This document shows positions 46,599 to 57,361 of a stretch of 64,000 nucleotides of DNA, piece by piece. The notes beneath the pieces were generated by a model. That model did no database searches, was not told the origin of the DNA, and saw nothing but the letters and a program-made list of their open reading frames with translations. Position 1 is the stretch's first letter. Each line of letters starts with the position of its first letter. The stretch lies in contig OX485807.1 in NCBI GenBank assembly GCA_950295325.1, positions 37,790,440 to 37,854,439 of the forward strand, in the 5' to 3' direction. The translations under genes were made by a program, and so were the position numbers. Source of the DNA: Polytrichum commune. Taxonomy: Eukaryota > Streptophyta > Polytrichopsida > Polytrichales > Polytrichaceae.

Positions 46599-46884
46599 AT
46601 GGGGTTGAAGAAGATCAAGGTGTATATACTCATTGATGACGAAGCATCTCCAAAGTACACTAGAACTATGAAGGGGGAGGATGCAAAATCCTTAGCTGAC
46701 CTGTGAGAGCGCTTAGAATAAAAGAAGGTTTTAAAGTTTGAATTCCAATATTGGGATCCAGATGAGTGTTGTAGAGCGGCAACCAATCTTGCATCCCTTA
46801 ATGACCATGAGGATAAGGTTTTCATGGTCCCTGCCCTTTATGAGGAGGTTGAAGATTTGACATGTAAAGGACAATGCTTTGGAG
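46599..46884 (+). pseudogene. Broken first exon of an unidentified protein-coding gene
   Basis: From ATG 46599 the frame reads MGLKKIKVYILIDDEASPKY, then GEDAKSLADL, TGA, ERLE, TAA, then KKVLKFEFQYWDPDECCRAA and HEDKVFMVPALYEEVEDLTC, and ends in GGAG before a strong GTGAGT donor at 46885. The two stops lie where CGA (Arg) and CAA (Gln) would restore sense, each by one C-to-T change. Composition and reading-frame continuity across 95 codons suggest a once-functional exon. I do not recognise the family, and no second exon is apparent downstream. Confidence 0.55.
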
Positions 46885-48215
46885 GTGAGTACCACTTCAT
46901 GGACACAATTCATAATAATGATTGTGTACGATTTATTTTTAAAAAATATGTCAAAAATTAGCCTATCTAAACAATTACAAATAAACATAAGGTGCTAAAA
47001 ATACGTCAAAGTAGCTTTTTATCTACAAATTGGGAGGTGCATAAATATCCCCTTGTTAAATACCCCATTATCACACGTGATTACGAAACGTAAGGGGATG
47101 TGATCGCCCCCAGGGCATTCCACTAGAAAGCATGGTGCAACAAAAGATTGTGCCTCATTGAATTTCAAAGAAAAATTCATAAGATTACTAAAAAATATAG
47201 AATATCATAATTGATTTTGAAAATAGAATAAATGCATTCCAAGAATAAACATGCATAATTATCCATGAATAATCTCATTACATCATAGCACCCCTTGAAA
47301 ATACCCCATTATTGCACGTAGCCCCTTATGATACATGGGGTATAAGATGCCTACGTAGGACAACATTTTTACGCGCTCACCATGGATGAAAAGCAAGTTC
47401 AGTACTTTGGTATCTGTATGCTAAAAATTGAGGTGACATGGAACTTTACACAGGTTTCAATTAGTAGAAGAGTGATACGTGGCACTTTGCTCAAATCTTG
47501 CTCAAATTTCAAATTTAACTTGTATCAAACCTGCTTATCACACACCATGCGAGGTGATTATTATATATGTGCATACTTCTCATTCATTCAACATAAAAAG
47601 CCTTGAAATAATATGTAGCATGTAGAGCACTTTTCTGGTAGAGTTGACACTGGTATTAGTTTACTTGAGGTCATTTGAGATGAATTAGCAACAATCCTAA
47701 ACATGTTCGAGTTTTTATGTTGGATGGATGAGAAGTACGCTTGTATATGATAATTCCCTCTCTCCATCACATACAATCTATTGGAAATCAATTGGACTAG
47801 AAATGAGAATGCACAAGCAAGAACACATACACAAAGGCATATGAACAATGCTTGGAGTGAGATGGTCTCATGCTCTCCTTGCTTTACTTTTTACTGCTCT
47901 CCTTTTTTTTCCTTCTTTCCCCTTGATTCATACAAACAATATGGGATAACTCTTATCCCTCTCGGACTAGTGTTGTGGCCTTATTCTAACCTTATTGTTT
48001 CTCATGCCTCTTCCACTACATTTCTATTGACTACGAGCAATCTAATGCTCCACCTTCAACACAGTTCATGAAGAAAGCAATACCCGGATTGACACTAGTT
48101 TTACCATCAGCAAATTTAGTGAAATTTCTCTCTTTTAAGTCCTCAATAAAGTGACCACTTCATGAAACCACACACATTGCATGGAGTAATGTTGACCACC
48201 AAATACAAGAGCAAA
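46885..48215. other. Intergenic
   Basis: No gene seen. Inverted copies of about 75 bp lie at 47530-47605 and 47708-47790 (CATAAAAA, ATACTTCTCAT/GTACTTCTCAT, TTATCATATA-like). Two related AATACCCCATTAT blocks lie near 47060 and 47300. Confidence 0.5.
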
Positions 48216-48446
48216 GTCCGGGGAGATTTTCGGGCCAAATCACACGAGATTCCAATGTTGTTTCCAAGCCCAACCGGTTAAAAGTTGACATCTTTCGGGG
48301 CTCCTTTATTAATTCGTGGTATATTCCATAAATTCCTCTAAAAACGATGGGTAATTTTCCCAAAGTCTTGAACTTCAACCGGTTAATTTTATTTCTTAAA
48401 CTCCACCGGTTCATTTGTAACTAGCGGCCGGCTCTCCTCATCGTTT
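48216..48446 (-). mobile_element. ACCGGTT-rich MITE, copy G
   Basis: TCCGGGGAGATTTTCGGGCC at the left, CAACCGGTTAAAAGTTGACA, TTCAACCGGTTAATTTTA, CACCGGTTCATTTGTAACTA, ending GGCTCTCCTCATCGTTT. More diverged than D, E, F and H. Confidence 0.85.
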
Positions 48447-48759
48447 CATTATACATGAGGCTTTGAGAAGATGTGTAACATGTGAGCTACACGAGGAGGA
48501 GGAGGCCAAAAGATAACGATTAACTTACAATTGAAGTTATAATAGGCTTTTGTTGTTCATAGAAAACCGTTTGATGCGAAGAACCCAAAGCCAAAGCCCT
48601 ACCAACCGACCAACAACCTCGAGGTTGTTAAGGTCACGGTATCCGCGCATGGTGCACAAGGTATACGTGTGTTAATTTAGATGCTTTTCTCTCTCACCTC
48701 TCACCTCTCGTAGGGTACGAAACGTGCAATGAGTGGATGCGAGATGATTAGCAAATCCT
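48447..48759. other. Intergenic
   Basis: A GGAGGAGGAGG run near 48494. No gene seen. Confidence 0.5.
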
Positions 48760-49020
48760 AATCGTGTTCGTAGCCTTTTGTTTTGTTGTTTTTGGAGCTC
48801 GTATGATTGTCTTAGTCATTATCAAAGTGAAGATTCTTGTGTTCGTTAAATGGTCATATAGGTTCTTCGAATATGATGATTGTTGAGTTTAGAATGGTCA
48901 ACATTTTTTGCTCATGTAGTCCAAATTATGTTAAACATGTGTCTTTTTGGCGTTGGTTCTTAGATCCACACTTGACCACATACCACTCAAATATAGGTTT
49001 TCAAGTTTGCTATGTTGGGT
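48760..49020 (+). repeat. Dispersed repeat R, second long copy
   Basis: Matches 38690-38950 block by block. A shorter relative follows at 49540-49690. Confidence 0.65.
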
Positions 49021-50370
49021 TGAGGCATGGCTTCCTTATGTATATAGCTTTGTGGTTAGAGGAAGTTGGAAGACGAATCCAAGCGGTAAACTATGAAGTG
49101 CAAACCTAATTCTATACATGTGATATGAAGATTCAGGGATGTGGTCATATTGTGGGTTCTTCCAACTCCACATATAGCGTTGGCCATTGGATTCGATCAG
49201 ATTTGTTTCATCCAGTTAGCTATTGCGAATCATGCATATTATACGTTTAAGTTTCATAAATGTGCTTAAGATGGAACATTGTAGGAGGTGAAAGTGAAGA
49301 TTATCTTTCTCTTTAAATCATCATTTAGAAAACCCCCCATTCATAACGTTACGAGCTATGAATATTGTGTTGTTTAGTGGGGTTGTGGGATAAAGCAAAG
49401 GGATGTGAGAATCTTTTTCATCTCTTAGTTTGTATATGAGTTTCTCTCTCCCCTTGCTTTAGCATGAGGTCCCATGGAACGAACAATACATGTCATGTAT
49501 GTTATGTTATGTAGATCATTAAACTCAAAATGCTATTTGCATTCTAAGCACTTTAGTCAAATTGTCTTGTAACACATGTATTTTTGGTGTCTATTCATAA
49601 CTGCAAGCCTTACCACATGCCACTCAAATTTATGCAAGTCTCCAATCAAGAAGAGTGACCACATAAAGTCCACTTACCTTGTGCAAGTTATTGAAATGTT
49701 ATCATGGATATGACTAATCCATCCCGGGAAAGTCATTTTGTGCACGTAATTTGCCCGTGTGTTAGAAAAACTACGTGCCCAAAAAAATTCTACCCCTATA
49801 TTATTGTAAGAAACAAATGATAAACTCATGAAATTTTACTCTAGCTATTAAACCATTGACATCAAAAAAGTAAAATTTCGAAATATTTTACTTGTCATCA
49901 TTTTTTTGAAGTAATGGTTCTGGTTGAATTATGCATCATTCTAGTTAGAGACAACGGGTATTTCAATATATTATGGACTTTTTGCTGAATTCTAGACAAA
50001 AGTCACATATCTGTAGATTAGATACAATTCAAGACACAAAATGATCAAAGTTTATAACATCTCATACGACAAGACTAAAATAATGCATCGGATGATTTGA
50101 CTTTCCTTAGGGTTTAGTTCCTATGCGTTTCAGTCGGGCCATGGCCAAAAAACGTGGCTTACAATTTGCATGGCTTATAAAAAAATTTAATAAAAAAAAC
50201 ACAAAAATTAATCAAACTAACAATTGCCCAAGCCAATTATCCATATGCAGACAAATGATTCTTTAATGACCTAGTTAACCATAAATTATCCAACCACTTT
50301 TAGAAAGACCCTAGTATAACTGACACACAAATCACACAAACACTAAACTTCCGATACACACAGTACATGT
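49021..50370. other. Intergenic, AT-rich
   Basis: No gene recognised. Confidence 0.5.
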
Positions 50371-50870
50371 TTGGCCCGCCTCCGACCAACCATGTTATAC
50401 ATACTAGGAGCCCCTAATGACAACCACCACATATTATACAATTCATTGAATTTACATATTGCCATGATAGATTCCCCACAAGCACAACCTAAAAAAAAAG
50501 CCAACAAATATAACCCACTCATCCAAACCTCAAAACAAAAGGTTTCTATGTCAACCCCCTCATCGCCATCACATTTGGCATAGAAGAGCCATCCATGAGT
50601 CATCAATGCAAGCACTTTAAAATCTCAAAATGCCCCCCCCCCCCCCACAAAATTAAGAAACTCATGAAACATATACACCATTCATCTATAAAACACCTCA
50701 CCTACCTAGTCCTAAATAAGAGAAAACTCAACAACAAACAAGCCCCAATGAACTTGCCAAGAGGCGACAACCCCCGCAACATCCATTTATACTACGAAAG
50801 TGAGCCCACCTTCCGAAAGGAAGGAAGCAACCCCACCTTGAAGCTCGAGTAAACCACGATCAAGGTTGTC
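50371..50870. repeat. Dispersed repeat T, copy 2
   Basis: Homologous to 43927-44400. A C tract of 14 bases lies at 50635-50648. The minus frame keeps VWMSGLYLLA, which matches SVWMSGLYLLD in copy 1, so a coding ancestor is likely. Confidence 0.6.
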
Positions 50871-50918
50871 AAGAACGGGTTCCCATCCACATCAACATAC
50901 AAGAAACAAACATCAATG

Positions 50919-51880
50919 CTACTTTGATTTTATTACGTGAGAGCATGTAAATTGAAAACTCAACCCAAACTCAAACTGGGTATAACCAAGTGTTATTTAC
51001 AAGTGCAGTCGCCGACTTGTATCTCCTAAGTCATTATGAAATCGAAGCGTGGCTTATATATTACGGGCTGATACAACATTGTTTGCCCATCGTCATGGAA
51101 TATGACCCTTTCTTGTGATGGACTGACTTTTCTTTTTGGCCTTTCCATATGACGAACACTTTTTCATTTATGTTTTTCTTTCAACATGCAAGATTAATTG
51201 CAAACTTTATACGCCTTTCTTTTTTTTTGTTGCTTGTGATGCGGTACTTTGATTTTATTACATGAGAGCATATATATATTGAAAGCTCAACCCAAACTCA
51301 AACTGGGTATAGCCAGGTGTTATTTACAGATGCAATAGCTGACTTGTATCTCCTAAGTCATCATGAAATCGAAGCGTTGCCTTATATATATTATGGGATG
51401 ATACAACATTGTTTGCCCATCGTTATGGAATATGACCCTTTCTTGTGATGGACTAACTTTTTTTTGGCCTTTCCATATGATGAACACTTTTTCATTTCTT
51501 TTTTTCTTTCGACATGCAAGATTAATTGCAAACTTTATATGCCTTTCCTTTTTTTTGCTTGTGATGCGCTACTTTGATTTGATCACATGAGAGCATGTAG
51601 ATTGAGAATTCAACCCAAACTCAAACTGGGTATAGCTAGGTGTTATTTACAGATGCAGTAGCTGACTTGTATCTCCTAAGTCATTATGAAATCGAAGCGT
51701 TGGCTTATATATATTACGGGATAATACAACATTGTTTGCCCATCGTCATGGAATATGACCCTTCCTTTTCTTTTGGCCTTTCCATATGATGAACACTTTT
51801 TCATTTCCGACGCTTTTCTTCCGACATGCAAGATTCATTGCAAGCTTTACATGCCTTTCTTTTTTGGCTTGTGATGCGTG
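50919..51880. repeat. Tandem array of three units, about 320 bp each
   Basis: Units at about 50919-51240, 51241-51567 and 51568-51880. Each has TACTTTGATTT, ACTCAACCCAAACTCAAACT, GTTATTTACA, TTGTATCTCCTAAGTCAT, GAAATCGAAGCGT, ATACAACATTGTTTGCCCAT, GGAATATGACCCTT, GGCCTTTCCATATGA, GAACACTTTTTCATTT and ACATGCAAGATTAATTGCAA. Each ends GCTTGTGATGCG. Similarity is high, so the array is fairly recent. No coding or RNA-gene signature seen. Confidence 0.92.
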
Positions 51881-52466
51881 CAAAAAATGAGCCTTGGGTT
51901 TAGGCCGGGGTAACTAACAAAATCATAATGCATAAGAGTTTTTCAATGCGCATTATTTACCCACAACGTATTCACGGCAACTTAAACAGGCCGGTTGTGG
52001 GAAATAATGAGGTGAAAAACAAAACGATCAAACAGCCGTGTGAACACTTGGGCTGGAGGGTTATGGTCAGAATTGGGGCAGGGCAGACTGAAGAAGTGGC
52101 GATGGTTAATAAAGAATGTCAGACTGAAGGCAACCCTAAAAGCAACTCTTAACAAACTCTCGACACAACTCTCTTAGCCATCACTCCGGATCGACTCATT
52201 ACTCCCAATGACTTCTCCGCTTATTAACTTATCATCGAGTCATCAGTTTTAATTGAGTGGCGAGACTCCTGCATGCAACTATTTGAATGATTGTTTGTAA
52301 TTAGGGCATCTCCACCACTATTATTCTCTGCAATTGCTAAGTTAGTCTAAAGAGACGGTGGCGGTGCTTCTGGCTCCGAAAACGCAATGGATCTTTTTTA
52401 ATATCATAATATGTAACTGATTAATTCTAGATGATTTGATGTTGGAATTACTAGAATGAAAGGCTC
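51881..52466. other. Intergenic, nothing recognised
   Basis: One 74-codon frame (51928-52152) lacks any family feature. Confidence 0.5.
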
Positions 52467-52560
52467 CAAATTAGTCTAGTGGTATCGAATCGGAATGAAT
52501 CGGTCCTTACCTTCTAATTTCTCATGTTCAATTTCTTTCAAATGTGCCCAAAAAATGTGA
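52467..52560 (+). mobile_element. Possible tRNA-derived SINE head
   Basis: TAGTCTAGTGGT (52472-52483) resembles a pol III A box, and GTTCAATTTC (52526-52535) a B box, at about the spacing found in Au-type plant SINEs. The tail and target duplication are not clear. Confidence 0.4.
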
Positions 52561-55504
52561 TCTCAATTTCAATGACCATAGTTGGAGAAGATCTAGGGTT
52601 TTTTTTTGACAAAAGTCTGACCATGTAGATGTTTGCAGATTAGAGGTGACTATTCACAATCCAAACTTTAGGTGTTGAAGTTTTGTCATGTAGGAGTTGT
52701 CAATAGTGGTCTTGAGGGGCAACAATTTGGAAGTTAAATTGCGGTTGTTTTCTTCATCGAACCTCTGCTCAATTCATCTCCAAATGACAAAATATTGCCT
52801 TCGTTCAAAAGAGGGGAAAATATGCCTACTCAACTCAACTCACAAATCTTGAAATCATTGTTTTATGATGTTTGGGAAGCTTTGCAATTTGAGGCAGCAT
52901 TGCCACAACTACACACCTTTCACGTGGATTTACATCCACCAACACATGTCCAACTAAAAATTCCAATAGTAGATGTTTAGGATATGTTGCGGTTGACTGT
53001 TCATGCAAATTTCCAGATCAATTAGGCATGATTTGCACGTAGGGATCAACAAAAAAACACGTTTAGGATATGCTGCCCCTAAATTGCAGAGGTGACAAAT
53101 GCCAAGCATGCATTTGTGGACCGCTTCAATTGTAAACAAATTGAGAGCACACTCCCGTATTTGAATTCTAGGGGGGTTCACTGGCGAAAATCGTAGAACA
53201 ACGTGCGATAAAAAATAGGGTCTAATATATTCATTGTAGATAAATTTTGTAAAAAACTTACATATAATATAGGGGTTTTTAAAATAGTGAAAAAGGATTA
53301 CATGTAAAATACCATCACACCTTTATTTTGAAAAATACCATACCTTATAATCTTTTCTGCAAGGTAAATAGCCCCCCAATAAATAGGTCCCGAACGCACG
53401 TGTATGCAAAATATAAGAGGGAGTGAACCCCCCGAGTTTGAATTAATCCAAAAATAGCTAATTTTGTTGAATCAAAATTATCCACATGGCTCGACATAGC
53501 AGACATGAACATGAACAAGAGGAGTAGTTGAAATAGTAAAAAAACCAACTAAATTGGTGTCAAAGGGGTCAAAGCGAATTGTTCACGACCATATTGTGGT
53601 CGCATAGGACATTAGGGGTTAATCTTGCAAGGGGTTCATTATTCATTATTTATTTATTCTTTAGTGGATGCTCTTCATCCAATATGCATGAGTTTACACA
53701 ATCGCCACAAATCCCAAGCCCTTAATATTAGGTGGCATAGGTCTTCAACCGTAAAGAACACATGGTCTCAATATACAACCATAAACACAATTTTACGCGA
53801 GCCTCACCAACTTCAGAATCCATGTTTTATATATTTAAGGGTTTGAAACCTTTTTTATATATTGTCTTGTGTTAAAATAAAATAAAGATTATATAGTCTC
53901 ATGCTTGACATTGATGATCAAAATTCAACGTATGTCTTGGCATCCAAGGGCACCCATGTTGCGTATTTGAATTGAAACCTTTGATATCATCAAGGTATGC
54001 GACCAATGCAAAAAGTGCACTTGAAGATTAAGCTGATTTTAAATAAGGTAATTTTTTACTAGATCAACATAAAATGGAATCATGTAGCTCCGAAATACAC
54101 GTTTTTGTGCATGGAGAGGCCCAATCCAAGCCTCTTGGATGCTCAGGGGTTGAGCGATTGAATTAGTTAGAGGGTCTTAAGCCAATTGCAATATAGACAT
54201 CACCCTTGCAATACCGATTGATAATCTACACCTATCATTATAACTCCAAAATCTTGAAGATAGTAACATTTGAGTTTTTGTCAATATCAATAAATTGGCT
54301 ATGTAAAGGTTGATATAATGCGTGAAAGAGTATGAAGAGAGTATCTCTTCATAATATCTCATAATATCCCTTGGCATTGACATAAGTTTGACCGGGATAG
54401 ATGTCAACCCCCTATATAGTTGCATAGAGTGATGATTGTCATACCTCCGTTGTCCTTACAAAACTGTAGGTGACAAGCACATTTGACACAACTTACTTCA
54501 AAATTTGAGAAAATCCCACATGCCACCTTATTATTGTTACTTATATCCGCTAAACCTCAAAAAACCAACATTTTCAACACCCAAGTGTTGGACGTAATAC
54601 TCATCACCTACGGTTTTGATGTCGGAGGGAGATGTGATGGTTGTGGTGGAGACACCCTTTCGTTTCAAGTGCAAAAACCAAGTACCAGTATACGAATCCT
54701 AGGCAATCGTCCCACATCGGTGAGGGTTTGTTGTTTGGGCAAATCTACCACAGCGGTAGATTTACATGTACCCACCCTAGTGACGCCAACGTCCTACGTC
54801 CACGACTCATTTTCTTGTCACGAAGTGAAACCAGGTCACAAACAAACCGGGCTGATTCGTCACAACATGAATCTAGTAAGTGAATACATCAAAAGCCACA
54901 ACTTAGAAGCTTTGTAACCTCTTTGTTTTCCGGAATCAATGAAGCCAGCCAGCTATGAACACACACACACACACATAAAAACGGGATGATTGAAGCAGTG
55001 ACACGGGTAGATCACTCTAAGGCATTTTTGTGCATCACGTGCGGCTGGGGTTTTTTTTTTGTTTTGGGGCTATTTACCTTCAAGGGCTAAATTAAAGCCT
55101 CCCTATAATTACTTAAAATTTTAAAAATGGCCCATTTGTTTGCACCCTTCCATTACTTATATTGTCCAAGTCATTGTAATTTTTTGTACTCTATATTCAT
55201 TTTAAGTAATTTTGGACAGATGGAAATCCCAATTATCATCCATCCCCGTGAGTCCTAAACCCATTTACATACCATACTAAACATACCTTCTAGGATCCTT
55301 ATCTTCAGCCCCTATATTAATTTTACAAAAAAATAATGGCCCATGTTTTATGTCCATCTAACTTACTTATAATGGGATTGCCTACATTTAATGGCCCCTT
55401 CATTATTTGGAATTCCTTTATAATTTTTATTTCAAATGATTTTAATCCTCTCTATATTATGCCGCACGTCGTTTTTAAAATGCACTAAGTGATCTACCCG
55501 TGAG
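52561..55504. other. Intergenic
   Basis: No gene seen. 54680-54860 resembles the CACTA-type miniature family (CCTAGGCAATCGTCCCACAT, AAATCTACCACAGCGGTAGA) without clear ends. An AC run lies near 54959-54975. Confidence 0.5.
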
Positions 55505-55732
55505 CAGTGATTGGGGAGATTTTTGGGCATAATCGGTTGAGATCCTAGTGTTTGCAAGTCCAACCGGTTACATGTTGACATCTTCCGGTTTTCCTTTATT
55601 AAACTGGGGTATATTCTTCTATAAATTCCTCTAATTCGATCAGTAATTTTCCTGCAGTCTTGAACTTCAACTGGTTATTTCTCAAACTCAACTGGTTCAG
55701 CTGTAACTAACTGTCGGTTCTCCCTGATCATA
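55505..55732 (-). mobile_element. ACCGGTT-rich MITE, copy H
   Basis: Begins CAGTGATTGGGGAGATTTTT and ends CGGTTCTCCCTGATCATAGG. Nearly colinear with D and E over its full length. No clear target duplication. Confidence 0.9.
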
Positions 55733-55945
55733 GGATCGAAGGGGCTTGCCAGAGAAGAGACTCCACTTGACGTGGCTTGCTAGCTAGCTATTAGAGCAAG
55801 TAGTTGTCAGCACACACGAAAAATGTTGCTCAAACGATGTCTGATCAAGTGTAAGTAGACGTCATGTGGGCATTGAAGCCCCGTCCTGATCCAAATTCCC
55901 ATTCCGACTTCAATGGACAAGCTCCCACTTAATTAATTAGCTGAA

Positions 55946-55948
<3 letters not shown>

Positions 55949-55976
<28 letters not shown>

Positions 55977-55977
55977 A
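55949..55977 (+). repeat. CCAG tetranucleotide repeat
   Basis: Seven or so CCAG units. Confidence 0.85.
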
Positions 55978-55981
55978 AGGC

Positions 55982-56490
55982 CAGTGCCCATTGGGGAGGA
56001 GTTTTGGACACAATCGCTCGAGCTTATGGTGTTTCCAAACTCCAACATGTTACCTTACATGCTGACATCATCGTTGAGGAGGAGGTTTATAGGCCTTTCC
56101 CGAAATGCAGCCCTCTGAGGCGGTCACGTCACCTGCTAGGGTTAGGGTTACAAACGAGTTTAGTCTTCGTCCTCCTGGTTTCATCTGCACATCTTTCTCT
56201 TCACCGCCACTCAGATCTTGTCAATGTGCATGTCGACATTGGACTTTTTGTGAGTTTTGTGGTTGGGGTTTGAGGTTTTGGGTTTTGGGTTGGAGGCAGG
56301 CGGAGTTTGTTGTTTGGTTCTTAGGAATGCCGAAGGAATGCAACATTTCGGGATAGTTAGCTTCGTTTGGGTGTAGAATTTTTTTTTCATTCGGGTCTTC
56401 TTTCTAAGATTGGGGTATGTTCTATAGACTCGTCGGGAAATGCTCGCTAGTTTTCCTGAAGCCTTGAGCTTCAACCGGTTAACTCTCAAA
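55982..56490 (-). mobile_element. ACCGGTT-rich MITE, copy I, split by about 300 bp of other DNA
   Basis: The first third (55982-56080: CAGTGCCCATTGGGGAGG, TTTGGACACAATCG, TGGTGTTTCCAAACTCCAAC, ACATGCTGACATC) and the last part (56385-56490: TTCGGGTCTTCTTTCTAAGA, GGGGTATGTTCTATAGACTC, GAGCTTCAACCGGTTAACTC) are in family order. Between them lie about 300 unrelated bp containing GGGTTAGGGTTA and a TTTTGGGTTTTGGG run. The order is explained by a later insertion or by sequence exchange. Confidence 0.65.
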
Positions 56491-57039
56491 CCCTTTGTCT
56501 GTTTTATGGAGACTCGCATTTTAGGTCTTCCTAAACCCTAAGGAAAGTCGAATTTCAGACGTTCTTGTTTGGCATCGATGAAAGACATCAATTTAGAAAG
56601 AAGGAAGAAACAAAGCTCGAGGGAAAGGGGGTTTCTCTACACGAATAACGGTTCCTTATCACTGGCTTTTTTTCACTGGATGGTACTGTTGTTACTACTA
56701 ATATTCATGCTTATAGTGTTCAAACCCTTCTAGTGGTAAGGAACTGCAATTCCCATGGTGATGTTTGAGCATTTAAAGCCCTCAATGTGCCATTTCGAAA
56801 ATGTCACCGACGTTTTCAGAGGATAGCAATTCCATCAAGAGGCTTATGTGTGTGTAGGATGTTGGTATTTATGTGAGTTCTTTGTGGTTAGGGCTCGTTT
56901 ATGAGCCAAGTTGGGTTCACGTAGATCCTCCATGACAAGCTTTGAAATAAAATTTGATAAATTGTTCATCCACTCTCAACTAGGTGTTTGCAAAGCTCAA
57001 CGATGGCTGATTTTAAGCACCGATTTAAAGATGGGAACT
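56491..57039. other. Intergenic, nothing recognised
   Basis: No gene or clear repeat. Confidence 0.5.
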
Positions 57040-57361
57040 ATCTTTGAGCTCACTTGAGCTCTTCAAATGAGCTCAAAAGGGGTTCCCCACCACAGGAATT
57101 TGTGTTCAAACCAACCTTCAAAGAGTTTGTGTGCAGCATTCACAACATTTTTTTTGTACATGTGTATTGTGTTATGGTAAGTTTTATTGTGATTTTATTT
57201 CGTCCCTTCTCGTATACATGCAGTGACATGGTTGGCCTCACTAGAGCCCCCCTAATTTGGAGGACATAGCAAGGTTGCCCAACTGTGCGAAAAATCACAT
57301 GGGCACGATAGTGGCTTTGACCACATTCTCTCATTTGAGGAGCTCAAGTGAGCCCAAAGAA
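57040..57361. mobile_element. Inverted-repeat element with about 30-bp ends
   Basis: CTTTGAGCTCACTTGAGCTC then TTCAAATGAG at the left. Inverted at the right: CTCATTTGAGGAGCTCAAGT then GAGCCCAAAG. Length about 320 bp, no coding sequence recognised. A target duplication is not evident. Confidence 0.7.
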
